The notes below the pieces were generated by a model. That model saw nothing but the letters and a program-made list of their open reading frames with translations, made no database searches and was not told the DNA's origin. A stretch of DNA of 64,000 nucleotides from Hermatobates lingyangjiaoensis (taxonomy: Eukaryota > Arthropoda > Insecta > Hemiptera > Hermatobatidae). Each line of letters begins with the position of its first letter. Positions within the stretch are counted from its first letter, which is position 1. Where the stretch lies: the NCBI GenBank assembly GCA_026182355.1, contig JAPFBL010000243.1, positions 620,001 to 684,000 on the forward strand. Reading direction: 5' to 3'. The position numbers were made by a program, and so were the translations under genes. Below, piece by piece: positions 33,821-45,000 of this stretch.

Positions 33821-34489
33821 TTTTGTTCCTTCAATTATCAGTATTAGTTTTAAAAATCCATTTACATATCGTATCCGTGTATGATGCTATCAGAGGAAAA
33901 AGTTTTATGAGCCAAAAATTGAAATTTGGTTTTTCATTAGAGATTGAGTATTATATTTCTATTCAGTTGGTGAGCAACAGTCATGAATTGTCATTATTTC
34001 ATCTTTAAATCGAGTCTTTTTATATTTAGCGAACATGATGTGCATTGCGGTGATGCATAATTATAAAGTTTACTTTGATTCTTTTCATATTAATGATCTA
34101 TGCATAATATGAATAAAATAACTCAAATTAGTTTTCAAAGTGAACTCTTGCAAGATTCATTGTTATATGCACAGGTATTTTTATTACTTGTAGATTTTAT
34201 TATATTTTCAGAATTTTAGCAGTGAGATCAATAAATGATTTGTGAAAAATGATAAGAAATATTATGCAAAAGAAAAGAGAACTTGCAAAATATAACCAAA
34301 ATGGTATTTAGTTTACAAGCAACATATGCTGCTGGGAAACATAATATCATCATGACAGTGCCTGAGAAGTAGGCGGTATTTTCTGGACTCAAAATTACCA
34401 AATAGAAGATTGTTATTAACATATTATGTATGATAAAATTCCTTTCATGTCTTAATAATAACATAGGTTAGGTTAAAATAGTTAATGGG
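33821..34489. other. DUF229 intron 2, no element recognised
   Basis: AT-rich sequence with short ORFs lacking recognisable homology. Confidence 0.5.
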
Positions 34490-34692
34490 TTAGTTCCACT
34501 GAGGTTAGTAATATTAGAATTAGTAGTAATACTGTCCGTCATACCTTGTAAAGTCTCAGAAAATCTCGACTGGAAAATAACATTCACAGTCAGTTAGGTG
34601 CTCTTGAAGATGGGATCCAGACGGACCCGAAACCGGTCGAGATTTTCTGAGACTTTACGAGGTATGACGGACAGTAATATTACTAATTCTAA
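34490..34692. repeat. Family G hammerhead foldback, copy 1
   Basis: Arms (AGAATTAGTAGTAATACTGT... and complement) enclose a plus-strand motif at 34601-34643: CTC, TTGAAGA, T, GGG...CCC, GAAA, the palindrome ACCGGT, C, then GAG pairing with CTC. The core's first C is U. Confidence 0.75.
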
Positions 34693-34975
34693 TAGGTTAG
34701 GTTAGGTTGTACTGGTGGCCCCCACAAGGAACACGCTTAGGCCAAACATTGGCCCTCTGTAATACCACACAAAATTAGGAAGTCCTAATTTTGCCTTACT
34801 CAAGTGTAGCGATTTTTAACGAATAACTGACATCGTACAGGCTTGGAACTAACAGCTTAAAGTCCTCTGCGAGGGCCGAGGTGCTCCGGTTTATTCAACT
34901 CCCGCTTGAATAAATCTAGGGCAAGAGTGAGTAACTACCAGTTCAGAGGCAAGGACCACTGGCCCCCTAATAATA
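34686..34975 (-). repeat. tRNA-derived SINE, minus strand, TTAGG-like tail
   Basis: The plus strand begins TAGGTTAGGTTAGGTTG (element tail) and runs to the tRNA-like head near 34940-34975. It is the subfamily with GGTGGCCCCCACAAGGA-type sequence, shared with 58643-58966. Confidence 0.75.
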
Positions 34976-35114
34976 TCACAACATAAGCCAATCCCGTGAA
35001 TCAGTAATCAGTACTGCATTCCTATGTTTTTCCTACCAACATTTTCCAATCTTCAAGGTCTACTAAGATTTACCGGGCAATCATTTTGAACCACCAACAA
35101 AATTAACTTTTCTT

Positions 35115-35225
35115 GGGGAAAGTATTATGTTTCCACACAAAAAAAGATCACTATAAAAAAAACTAACAACACTTTTCGAACAATTGATGTTCTTCTTCAG
35201 GTTACATCTAAAAAAAATATTCATA
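35115..35225 (-). repeat. Family D repeat, minus strand
   Basis: CTGAAGA 35200-35194, extra A, GAACAT...TTGTTC stem II, GAAAA. The core GAAAC is altered. Confidence 0.6.
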
Positions 35226-35836
35226 TATGAGCTTTAGGAACATCGTGGTGAATTAATTAAAATTGATTGCAATATCTGACACTATTGAGTGAAAACATGG
35301 GAATAATATTAAAATGGCTTAATTAATCCTTAACTTTTTAAAACATACGGAAACATGTTCTAATTGATAAATAAAATAGATTCTTAATTACTGCTCTGCT
35401 GGGGTGGTTACTCAGTGGGTGAGCCTAAAGAAGAACTGAGAGTGTGAGGGAATGTTTATAGGAGTGGGAGGGAGCTCAGAGGAATACAGGAGGTCTTGGC
35501 AGGTATATTGACCGAACTCTACAATGAGAATATGACTGGTTTTGCACAATGAAATACATCTTTCCAATTATATGAAAAGGTCCAGCAATTTCGTACACAT
35601 TGGGATTTGTTAAATTAATAAACAGGAAGGGGTTTTTTCTAAATCATTTATTGATTTCAAATGTTTCCAACTCTGCTGCATCAAGATACTTATTATTTAG
35701 TAAAATTTTTAAATTAATATTTGGATTAAAACTATGGTTGTTAGTTATGAGGTGAAATTAAGTTTTATTTCTGCAAAATCATCAAAAGTATGCATTTATA
35801 TCCTGCTTCCCCATATATGCCATATATATACAACTA
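35226..35836. other. DUF229 intron 2, no element recognised
   Basis: Contains CTGCTGGGGTGGTT near 35397, also seen in the family D foldback at 53.4 kb. Otherwise unremarkable. Confidence 0.45.
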
Positions 35837-36147
35837 AAAAAAAAAAAAAAAAAAAAATTGATTGATCGGGATGCGGTCAGTTTCTTCCACTTTCAATTCA
35901 AATTCTCATTGCCGACGTTTCGATTTTATTTAAAATCTTTTTCCAAAGGCCTACAAACAGAGGAAAACAAGAATTTTAATACGTACATTTTTTTTTATTT
36001 TTACGTATTAAAATTCTTGTTTTCCTCTGTTTGTAGGCCTTTGGAAAAAGATTTTAAATAAAATCGAAACGTCGGCAATGAGAGTTTGATTTGAAAGTGG
36101 AAGAAACTGACTGCATCCCGATCAATCATTTTTTTTTTTTTTTTTTT
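35837..36147. repeat. Family E foldback bounded by poly-A and poly-T
   Basis: Arms 35859-35985 and about 36001-36128 read as near-perfect reverse complements; an A21 run precedes and a T20 run follows. The minus strand of the left arm and plus strand of the right arm contain GATTTTAAATAAAATC, then GAAAC and GTC. Confidence 0.8.
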
Positions 36148-36189
36148 AAGTTGTATATCTGTCACACGGTCGAGAAGTTATTAGTGTTT

Positions 36190-36240
<51 letters not shown>

Positions 36241-36243
<3 letters not shown>

Positions 36244-37122
36244 CAATATAAACAAAGAAACATAGAGAAATCAGAAGAACACACTTACAGTCTCTAATTT
36301 TCGGTTTGAACCGTCTTCAGGAGAGATAAGAGAGGGAAACCAAGCGCACTGGATCAGAGACGGTTGGAGACCAACAGTGTTGCCGCATGCGCGCCCGTTC
36401 ACAGAAAATAAGGTAGACAGGAATCAATTTATAATTAATTTATAATTTATAAAATAAAATAATGGAATATGAAAACAATAAATATATGAAAAAGAAAAAA
36501 TTGAAAAAATAAGGGAAATTGATACAGAGAAATTGATACATAAACAAAAGTGCTGACTAAGCTATGATAAAATAAAATAAAACTAAGAATACAAATAATA
36601 ATAACAAATGAAATAATTTAATAAAAAATGTGAAAAGGCAAGGAACTTTTAGACATTATCGCTTTAGATTGAGGCCAGGTGCACTTGCAATCAATCTAAA
36701 GCGATAATGTCTAAAAGTTCCTTGCCTTTTCACATTTTTTATTAAATTATTTCATTTGTTATTATTATTTGTATTCTTAGTTTTATTTTATTTTATCATA
36801 GCTTAGTCAGCACTTTTGTTTATGTATCAATTTCTCTGTATCAATTTCCCTTATTTTTTCAATTTTTTCTTTTTCATATATTTATTGTTTTCATATTCCA
36901 TTATTTTATTTTATAAATTATAAATTAATTATAAATTGATTCCTGTCTACCTTATTTTCTGTGAACGGGCGCGCATGCGGCAACACTGTTGGTCTCCAAC
37001 CGTCTCTGATCCAGTGCGCTTGGTTTCCCTCTCTTATCTCTCCTGAAGACGGTTCAAACCGAAAATTAGAGACTGTAAGTGTGTTCTTCTGATTTCTCTA
37101 TGTTTCTTTGTTTATATTGAAC
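36241..37122. repeat. 882-bp perfect palindrome, family B, 432-bp arms
   Basis: Left arm 36241-36672 and right arm 36691-37122 have the same length and I read no mismatch; the spacer is 18 bp. A (TA)n tract flanks the left. Hammerhead-like motifs lie near both ends (minus about 36330-36285; plus 37039-37072: helix I TCTC/GAGA, CTGAAGA, C, GGTTCAAACC, GAAA, ATTA). Arms also contain TTGCCGCATGCGCGCCCG and GC-poor filler. No coding sequence is recognised. Confidence 0.93.
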
Positions 37123-37744
37123 TTTATTTGTCCGTTTTGGATCGTATTTCCAACGAAAAAAAGTGTATATATATATATATATATATACATTAATTAACAT
37201 TACATATTCAATAATATAAAATGAATTCAGAATTTCGAAATCAAAAATTATCTCCTGAAAAAAAAGCAAGTAAAGTAAGTGCGCTAGAGCAAACAAAATG
37301 ATCTACTGAAAGGGACTTAATTAGAGTCATTTTTTAAAAATGTCTCTTCAATTTTCTTTTAATCTTCTCGTGATGACGAACTGCAGTTCAAAATACTGGT
37401 TATAGTAAGTGTTTCTGTCTTTTATAGGCTCTTTGTGGTTTTTAAATATATACACAATGAAATATATCAACCGTCTGATAGAATAATAGTAGAATCCAAT
37501 CGGAAGACTGTCAGTTTTTTGAGTCCAAATCGAACTCTCGTTTGCCAGGGTTTTGGTTTTTATTTAAAACCTTTTTCAGATCCTAGAAAAAGATGAAAAC
37601 AAAATCCCAAAACCTCAAGAGTCCCATAAAGTAAATATTAATGTAAATTAAAGTAAATTTATTATTTTACAAAACAATAAGATTTTTTTTTTTTGAATAC
37701 CAAAGTAAATGAAAAAGGAGATACATTTACGTTTTGAAATCTGC

Positions 37745-38015
37745 TATGGTGTGGTATTTACTCATATTAGGGGATTTCAAGAATTTCGTTCCCACACAAA
37801 AAAAAAATTAACATGAAAATAACAACGCGTTTCGAACAATTAATGTTCTTCTTCAGGTAAATATTCGCACTGTTGAGAGTCGATCTACGTAAGATCGACC
37901 TTCAACAGTACATATGTTAACGTGAGAAAGAACACCAAGTGTTCGAAACGCGTTGTTAGTTTCATATTAAACTTTTTTTTTTGTGTGAAGACGTAATTCT
38001 TAAAATCCTCCAAGA
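37745..38015 (-). repeat. Family D hammerhead foldback
   Basis: Minus-strand motif: CTGAAGA 37856-37850, extra A, GAACATTAATTGTTC stem II, GAAAC, GCGTT with palindrome ACGCGT. The right arm (37920-37960) keeps stem II and GAAACGCGTTGTT but has lost CTGAAGA. Confidence 0.75.
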
Positions 38016-38302
38016 AAAATTAGATTGATAATAAGAATGGAAATATATATTAAAAGTAATACAAAGAAGAATGATTCCAACTAAGAACATGGGTAATATA
38101 TTTTAGAACTTTGTTTTTTCGAATTTTATAATGGAAATTAATTTTATTAACATATTTTTTTTATTACAATAATCTTAAATTATTAGTAACTCAGAATTAA
38201 AATTTGAAATGAAATTAAAAATCTGAAGTTTTTTTATGCAATTGACTGAAGATAAAAGATGGGTAAAATAAAGAGCTAACCTGATTACTAACTTTAATAA
38301 TC

Positions 38303-38339
<37 letters not shown>

Positions 38340-38689
38340 AATTATCGGATTCCTAATGTTCAAGTATATTTAAGTGGCTGACAATGAACAGATAAAGGCA
38401 ATGCTGGTAAGGTAGTTATTTATAACAGTGGTCTAGCAATAGCGGGGCTGGCAGAATAGGGGTGCCCCTCAGTTGACACGTGCCAGGGGGCGACATTTTC
38501 AAGGGTTGTACTGGTCAGCTAGTCACTAAATGACTGAGCAGCCAAGGGTGGGCCTTTGGCTAGAACAAGAAGCATTTTCAACGGAGGAAATATAACAGTA
38601 TTGTACACAACGTACAGAATAAATGCCCTTAAGAGATTGTTTTACCAAAATATAACTCATGATATTAATCCTTGAAATTTGATGGTTTG

Positions 38690-38890
38690 AAGTTTCACAA
38701 TCATAACATTTTCACATAGGATATTAATCCTTGATATCCTTATATTACATCAATGTTTTAACTTAGGATATTAATGCTTCATACCTGGGCTGTATGACTA
38801 AGTTACAACAATATTAGCGTTTTAACTCAGGATATTAATCCTTGAGATCCTAATATTACAATATTGACGTTTTAACTTAGGATATCAATC
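38690..38890. repeat. Imperfect tandem repeat
   Basis: About four diverged units of 50-65 bp, each with TTTTAACTYAGGATATTAAT and CCTTGATATCC-like sequence. Confidence 0.7.
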
Positions 38891-39349
38891 TTTGATATGT
38901 GGGCTGCAAATTTTAAGATAGAACGATCTTAGCTTTTTAACCAGAAGTAGTTAATATATGGAATGAACATACGTGTTTGATGTATAAGATATACGTTACA
39001 TAATTTTTTTGGTTATTTCAACTGATAAGAATTCCAACTAAGTCATTGGTTAAAATATTTTAAAACTTTGTTTTTTCGAATTGTATAATGGAAATTAAAC
39101 CGTCATATTTACTTAACACTTATAATTCCTATATCCACTTCAATGCCCAATTACAGTTCAAAAATAAAATTTGAAAAATAACCTATCTTTTCTATTCACC
39201 TGTAAAGCAAAAATATTTAATTTTGTTGGTAAAGAATTAATTACCTTGGATGGAAATAAACTGATTTAATATGCTGAACTCCTAAGACAATTGTCTGGAT
39301 ATATTTTCGGGGTAGGGAAATCATACGACTACCACACTAAAAACACTAT

Positions 39350-40299
39350 ACCAAACGGTAATAATTTGACACAATAAAGGGCCAAGATTAGTTAGTTGTA
39401 GGGAGTGTCGGCGACTTGGTTTGATTGATTGTCAGCAGCTGTTAATCTCCAGAGAGGTCTGTAAAAACAGCTGGTATCATACGACCAACATACCAAACGG
39501 TAATAATTTGACACAATATAAGGCAAGGACAGTTACTTGTAGAGAGTGTCGGCGACTTGGTTTGATTGATTGTCAGCAGCTGTTAATCTCCAGAGAGGTC
39601 TGTAAAAACAGCTGGTATCATACGACCAACATACCAAATGGTAATAATTTGACACAATATAAGGCAAGGACAGTTACTTGTAGAGAGTGTCGGCGACTTG
39701 GTTTGATTGATTGTCAGCAGCTGTTAATCTCCAGAGAGGTCTGTAGCAACAGCTGATATCATATGACCAACATACCAAACACACTTATACCAAACGGTAA
39801 TAATCTGACACAATATAAGGCAAGGACAGTTACTCTTAGAGAGTGTCGGCGACTTGGTTTGACTGATTGTCAGCAGCTGTTAATCTCCAGAGAGGTCTGT
39901 AGCAACAGCTGATATCATATGACCAACATACCAAACACACTTATACCAAACGGTAATAATCTGACACAATAAAGGGCCAAGATTAGTTAGTTGTAGAGAG
40001 TGTCGGCGACTTGGTTTGATTGATTGTCAGCAGCTGTTAATCTCCAGAGAGGTCTGTAGCAACAGCTGGTATCATACGACCACATACCAAACACACTTAT
40101 ACCAAACGGTAATAATCTGACACAATATAAGGCAAGGACAGTTACTCTTAGAGAGTGTCGGCGACTTGGTTTGACTGATTGTCAGCAGCTGTTAATCTCC
40201 AGAGAGGTCTGTAGCAACAGCTGATATCATATGACCAACATACCAAACACACTTACCAAACGGAAATAATTTGACACAATATAAGGCAAGAATAGTTAC
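39350..40299 (-). repeat. Tandem amplification of DUF229 exon 2 end plus splice donor
   Basis: A unit of about 139-157 bp is repeated in tandem; with the real exon end there are about seven copies. Copies begin (plus strand) with ACCAAACGGTAATAAT near 39351, 39494, 39633, 39790, 39948, 40105 and 40256. Read on the minus strand, each contains the coding end of exon 2 (RLTAADNQSNQVADTL) followed by the donor region and the first ~45 bp of intron. The donor is intact only in the copies near 39528 and 39668 and in the real exon; it is lost in those near 39390 and 39985. The copies near 39830 and 40140 read TAA in place of the last Tyr codon. The longer plus-strand ORF here is a by-product. Confidence 0.9.
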
Positions 40300-40585
40300 T
40301 TGTAGAGAGTGTCGGCGACTTGGTTTGATTGATTGTCAGCAGCTGTTAATCTCCAAAAAGGTCTATAGCAACAGCTGATATTGCTGCTTAGATTCGCTCT
40401 CTCCAATACCTGATGATCAATGTAGATGGAGTCCACGTTTGATTTGACAAGCAGTCCCAGTGTTGTTGAATTGCAAACCACCTCTGGTTCTTCATCTGTC
40501 ACGAATTTGATGATCGATGGATCGTAAGGGTCCAAATATGGTATCGAACATCCAGCAGTCTTGATTGTATAGCTAGAACTAATAT
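40300..40585 (-). CDS. DUF229 protein, coding exon 2 (Cys-rich N-domain)
   Basis: The acceptor TTTACAG precedes 40585 and the donor AA|GTAACT follows 40300. Two bases complete the split Asp codon, 94 codons follow, and two bases (AA) remain. Recognisable family features are GCSIPYLDPYDPSIIKFV, VVCNST and NISCCYRPFWRL: the conserved C-x-(I/L)-P-x-x-DPYDPSI motif and the Cys-Cys-Tyr-(R/S)-P motif that precede the catalytic domain in DUF229 proteins. AA plus A of the last exon gives AAA (Lys), so phases agree on both sides. The last ~85 bp of this exon with its donor are repeated several times immediately downstream at 39350-40260. Confidence 0.88.
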
Positions 40586-40694
40586 CTGTAAATAAAAAAT
40601 TACTTAAATAACGATCCTGGGAAGTAATTTAAAAACATTTTTTTAAAGAATTTTTTAGTATCTATGATATCTTTAAGTAATACTAAGATATCTT

Positions 40695-41545
40695 AAGGGG
40701 TTAGGTTAGCTCAATGGTTAACGTATTCGCCTCTGAGCTGGTAGTCCGGAGTTCGATCCCCACCTGGCGCTCGATTTCTTCACGGGGGATGTGAATAAAT
40801 CTCAGTAAGTTGTCTCTCAGAGAGGACGTTAAGCCTGTTTTGATATTAGAACATGCACCCAGCCTTTCGGCCATATCATGTGTAATAGCAACTCAGATTG
40901 ATGTTTTTTTAACGTGAAAGCTCTTTCGCCGCATCTCGGAGGCACCCAGATTCCATCCAGGGATGGGAACTAGTTAACCTCCGAGATGCGCCCGAGGTGG
41001 ACCACGCGGAGGCGAGCTTCCACGACCCTACATCACACACATCAAACCCAAAAAAAAAAAAAAAAAAAAAAAAAATAAAGAAAAATCCACTTCCAGGAGA
41101 GGAAACAAAAGATAAGAAAGATAGTACGTTAACATTCTGCATTACTACGTAGTGCATTGACCTTCTTCTTTTTGCCAATTTCATATATGAAGTCCAGGAA
41201 GCACTTTAAGTTGTCTTCCTTTGCCAAGTGGCGATATATTTGTTCTACAAAAAGTCCCGACTGGACTTCCAACCTAAACCTCTGCCTGTCAAAGATAGGG
41301 CAATCCTCCAATAAGTGTCTTACGGACTCAGGACCCCTTCCACAGGTACACAAGAGGACGTTAAGCCGTCGGTCCCGAACCTGTACGATGTCAGGTACTC
41401 GTTAAAGATCCCCACTCGAAATGCAATTGAGTTTGGCAAAATTTAGAACTCCCAATGTAGAATCTGTAGAATCACTGATCAAACAAAAACAGTAAACAGC
41501 TTTGTTTGGTTTAAAAAAAAAAACAACTCGTAATTAGATTCTATT
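40695..41545 (+). repeat. tRNA-derived SINE split by a LINE fragment
   Basis: Head with A box TTAGCTCAATGG (40706-40717) and B box GTTCGATCCC (40751-40760). The body stops at AGAGGACGTTAAGCC (40821-40835) and resumes with the same 15 bp at 41353-41367, continuing through GTACGATGTCAGGTACTCGT to a tail near 41545. The 15-bp duplication shows that 40836-41352 inserted later. Confidence 0.88.
40836..41352 (-). mobile_element. 5'-truncated LINE fragment inserted in SINE
   Basis: A minus-strand frame (about 41353-41150) starting CTCGRGPESVRHLLEDCP, then IFDRQRF, is the zinc-knuckle-like C-terminal segment found after the reverse transcriptase in several non-LTR retrotransposons (C.CG...E...HLL..CP). 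The fragment is bounded by a 15-bp target duplication. An internal A33 run lies at 41051-41083. The block AACGTGAAAGCTCTTTCGCC is shared with 12660-12680. It is truncated and inactive. Confidence 0.8.
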
Positions 41546-42700
41546 ATCGTTGATCAATTGGAGCAGTCTCCGTACTGTTTAGCAATTCATTTCGGTATGT
41601 AGTAACCCATATAAAGGTTTCATATGTAAATCTGGTAGGACACATCTGTATCAACAGAATTTGCATTGTATAATGGTCTATACAGGCTAGTCTTATTTTA
41701 CGAGAAAGTGGATTGTTAAAGTAATCATTTTTAGAGGCACAATTATAATATGTATTATGTTGATATATTCATCTGCTATCTAGCCATCCGTATATAAAAA
41801 ATACAAAGTTTATCAGTCTGTTCGTTATAGATATAAAACTGGAAACATTTAGATACAAAGAAACATATGGATCTTATATAACTTTTTTTGGGGGAACTAA
41901 CTACCGTATTTTGATTTTGATCATGGTCTCTTTTTTGGGATCTACCACCCATATTTAGACAAACAGATTCAAATCACGTGAGAGTTTATAACGATCGTAA
42001 AGTTCAATCCATTTGTTCAAAAAATCTATACACTTAAATTGTCTTTACATATATATATATTTATATATTTACAACTCATGCCTGTACGTTTGTACATGTT
42101 TTCTTACTTATGAACTTAATGTTTCTCTTTCCATTGCTAGAAAAAGTTAAAGGTTATTTTATAACTAAAACTTATTTAAATTCCCTCGAGAATGTGAATG
42201 GTATTATTTTGATTTTGATGATAATCTACTTTTCTATACCTTCTTTTTAAATTTGAAAAAAAATGTGTACAAATTTATAATAAGTTTTATATCTTTTTTT
42301 TTTTGCGTAATCTATAATTTTCATTTTGTAGTAACTTCCTTCATGTGAAAAAAACTGAAGTATAACGGAACAATAGGAAATTTAAATTGTTTTCGTTATA
42401 TGTAATTTATTATTAGAGTTGGAATTAAATTGTTTGCCGGGCAGCTTCAGGCATTCTTAATTACAGCAATGATAACGACTTAAAATAATATATATATTAT
42501 CTTATATTTACAGTTTCACCAATTTAGAGATAAAAAATAAACAGAATTACGAAGATAATTTTATCATAAAAATTGCGTTTAACTAAGAGTATTTGTGTGT
42601 ATACGAAATATCCATAGAGGCAACAAATTTATAAAAGTTTGCAACTAATTCGTTCAATCTAGATAAAAACAGTTTATAGATATTCTAACGTAGTGCAATC
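41546..42700. other. DUF229 intron 1, no element recognised
   Basis: AT-rich sequence with short (TA)n tracts; no gene seen. Confidence 0.5.
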
Positions 42701-42704
42701 AGTT

Positions 42705-42955
42705 AATATGTGGTATTTACTCATTGTAGGGTAAAAAGCTAATGAAATGGTTTGCACATATAAAAATTTAATCGTATAAACAAACGTATAAACGCATTTG
42801 AATATGTAGTGTTCTTCCTCAGGAATTAACTAAGGGTGAGTGTCAGACACACACAAAAACGCGTATTCAAAACGCGTTGTTTATACGATTAAATTTTTAT
42901 ATGTGCAAACCATTTCATTAGCTTTTTACCCTACAATGAGTTTTTAGATAATACA
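42705..42955. repeat. Family D foldback, decayed core
   Basis: Arms begin GGGTAAAAAGCTAATGAAAT and end with the complement. The core is degenerate (CTGAGGA on the minus strand, AAAAC for GAAAC). Confidence 0.7.
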
Positions 42956-43299
42956 GTGTAACAAACTAATATATACATAAAAAATAAACTGTTTCAATAA
43001 ATAAATTTTTTTATATTGCAAATTGTGAATTTATCTTTTAAAAAAAACACAGAATAATATAAATAAATGTAGACCCAATAGGTTACTGGAGGTCATACAT
43101 ATCCAATGTATTATACAATAGGAAATGTAATTCACATGGTCGTTTAAGATGTCGTCAGTTACCTATGGTCGGATATTATTTGATTTTAATTTTTACATTT
43201 TTCTTATTACTGACGCGTTTGTGAATGGAATAATAACAATTGGGCAGTGATGTAATATCAAATGCACTTACCTCAAGGTCAAATCTGTTGATTATATAT

Positions 43300-43510
43300 A
43301 ATATCAATTATGATCAAACCACAATATGAAATGGGAAAACAAGACTAAGATCTTTCAACCGTAACAAGCGGTCTTCATCAGAGTCGAAGACCGCTTGTTA
43401 CGGTTGAAAGATCTTAGTCTTGTTTTCCCTTTGCGTATTATGGTTTGATCATTTTTTGTTATCTCACGTGTTTATGTGAAATCTTTTTATCGAAAAATCA
43501 ATTATATATA
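43300..43510 (-). repeat. Family A hammerhead foldback
   Basis: The minus-strand motif (about 43390-43335) keeps CTGATGA, A, GACCG/CGGTT stem II, GAAA, AGATCT and AGTC. The plus-strand half lacks CTGATGA. (TA)n follows at 43523-43542. Confidence 0.75.
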
Positions 43511-44099
43511 TTCAAGATTATTATATATATATATATATATATTGTTATACGGATTTATATGATACGGATATTATATTATTATTCAGGATTTATATGATAA
43601 ACTGGTATGTCTGGTATGTCTATCACAAGGTTTCCAGTAAAGATACTTCTAGTTTACTACACAAGTGGTAAACATTTTATGCCATTAGTACAAACTTTTT
43701 TCATTTTCTATTACATTCTACTGATTTTTATATTGATTTAATGTTATAATAAAAATGAAATATTGCAAAAAAATTTATGCACCTATAATGATCACCTTGT
43801 ATTTTACAGAAGGTGATTTTTTTTTCAACATTATTCAACGTTCTGCTGTCAGAAAGCAGAGTTCCCAGTCCTGGTACGAAGGCGTCAAACAAACATCAGT
43901 GCTTCAAACCTGCACGACCTGCCTCGCATCAAACTGCTTTGTCAGGTATACTCATTCTCAACCTAATAGAAGTAAACTGCTTCATCCTTAGACGTGACGC
44001 ATGATCACTTTTGGTCATTTTATTCAAAAATCCACCTTTTAATTTTGGCTTTATATTGGATAGGTAACAATCAATATATCAATGTTGAATAGTAACACT

Positions 44100-45000
44100 A
44101 ACGAACACATTTTTTGGTGTTCAAGGTTTCTAAGGTGATTTAGATTAATTTAGGGGTGCTGATTCCGAAAATCATACTAATTTTTTTTAATTAGGTCAAA
44201 TTACTAAGAGTAGAATTATTAGTAATAATGTCCGTCATACCTCGTAAAGTTTCTGTAGAGCTCGACCGGTTTCGGGTCCGTCTGGTTCCCATCTTAAAGA
44301 ACAACTGACTGTATTTTATTTTTTCAAATAAAACTGTATTTTATTTCGAAAAAATAAAATACAGTCAGTTGCTTTTGAAGATGGGAAACAGACGGACCCG
44401 AAACTGGTCGAGCTCTACAGAAACTTTACGAGGTATGACGGATATTATGGTAATATAATAATTCTAATATTACTAACCTCAGTGGAACTAACCCAATAAC
44501 TATATCAAAGTTACTAAGATGTTTGCTATTTCATAGCCTTTTTTTATCTTAAAATTAGATGTATTTCTAAATACATTCTAGTGTCATAATTACATTTGTA
44601 GGTTGTTATTGTGACCAATGTTGAATGATTATGACATCACAAGCCTTAAAGCGTTTACTTGCGTTGCAGATTTTTAGAGTAAAAATGAATCATGGCTACA
44701 TCCTCTCCTATATGACATTCCTTAAACAAACCAAATGTGTTTTGCCATATCTGTGAGGAATGTACATTTTAATTCAAATATGAGAAATTCAAATTTATTG
44801 CATACGTATTGCAAATATTTTGGTGTGATTAAAGAAAATGTGTCATAAAGTAAATTAAAATATAGTTTCTTCGATTTGGCTGTCTTTATTATAGCTATCG
44901 CCTACCTACAGGGAGGGGTGTGCCGTAGAAGAAAAACTAGACCTGATAGAAAAAAACAATATCATTTCTGAAATCAGTACACTTAAATAATATAAAAACT
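44100..45000 (-). repeat. Interspersed repeat R, copy 2, interrupted
   Basis: An inverted, diverged copy of 22080-22710 split by a family G foldback (44210-44510). Its outer end includes GCCTACCTACAGGGAGGGGT, corresponding to the 22196-22230 region. Confidence 0.75.
44210..44510. mobile_element. Family G hammerhead foldback with 9-bp target duplication
   Basis: Flanked by TTACTAAGA at 44201-44209 and 44511-44519; the uninterrupted repeat R copy near 22600 shows the empty site. Arms match those of 34490-34692. The plus-strand motif near 44370-44415 has TTGAAGA, T, GGG...CCC, GAAA and ACTGGT; the minus-strand partner has ACCGGT. Confidence 0.85.

Larger units (their letters stand above)
37123..39349. 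other. DUF229 intron 2, repeats only
   Basis: Holds a family E fragment (37470-37620), a family D foldback (37745-38015), (TA)n at 38305-38336 and an imperfect tandem at 38690-38890 built on AGGATATTAATCCTT. No gene is recognised. Confidence 0.55.
31810..40299 (-). other. Intron 2 of the DUF229 gene
   Basis: This 8.5-kb phase-2 intron (donor GTAACT, acceptor TTGCAG on the minus strand) holds a Helitron (32377-33820), family G and D hammerhead foldbacks, a SINE, the E-type foldback, the 882-bp palindrome (36241-37122) and the exon-end tandem array. No other gene is seen in it. Confidence 0.8.

Noticed and set aside
39421..39756. A 111-codon plus-strand ORF with internal Cys-containing repeats
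   Set aside because: It is the opposite strand of the tandemly repeated DUF229 exon end; the repetition comes from the duplication, not from a repeat protein.
43755..43991. 78-codon plus-strand ORF with several Cys
   Set aside because: I looked for transposase or PLE motifs and found none; it lies in a DUF229 intron on the opposite strand.
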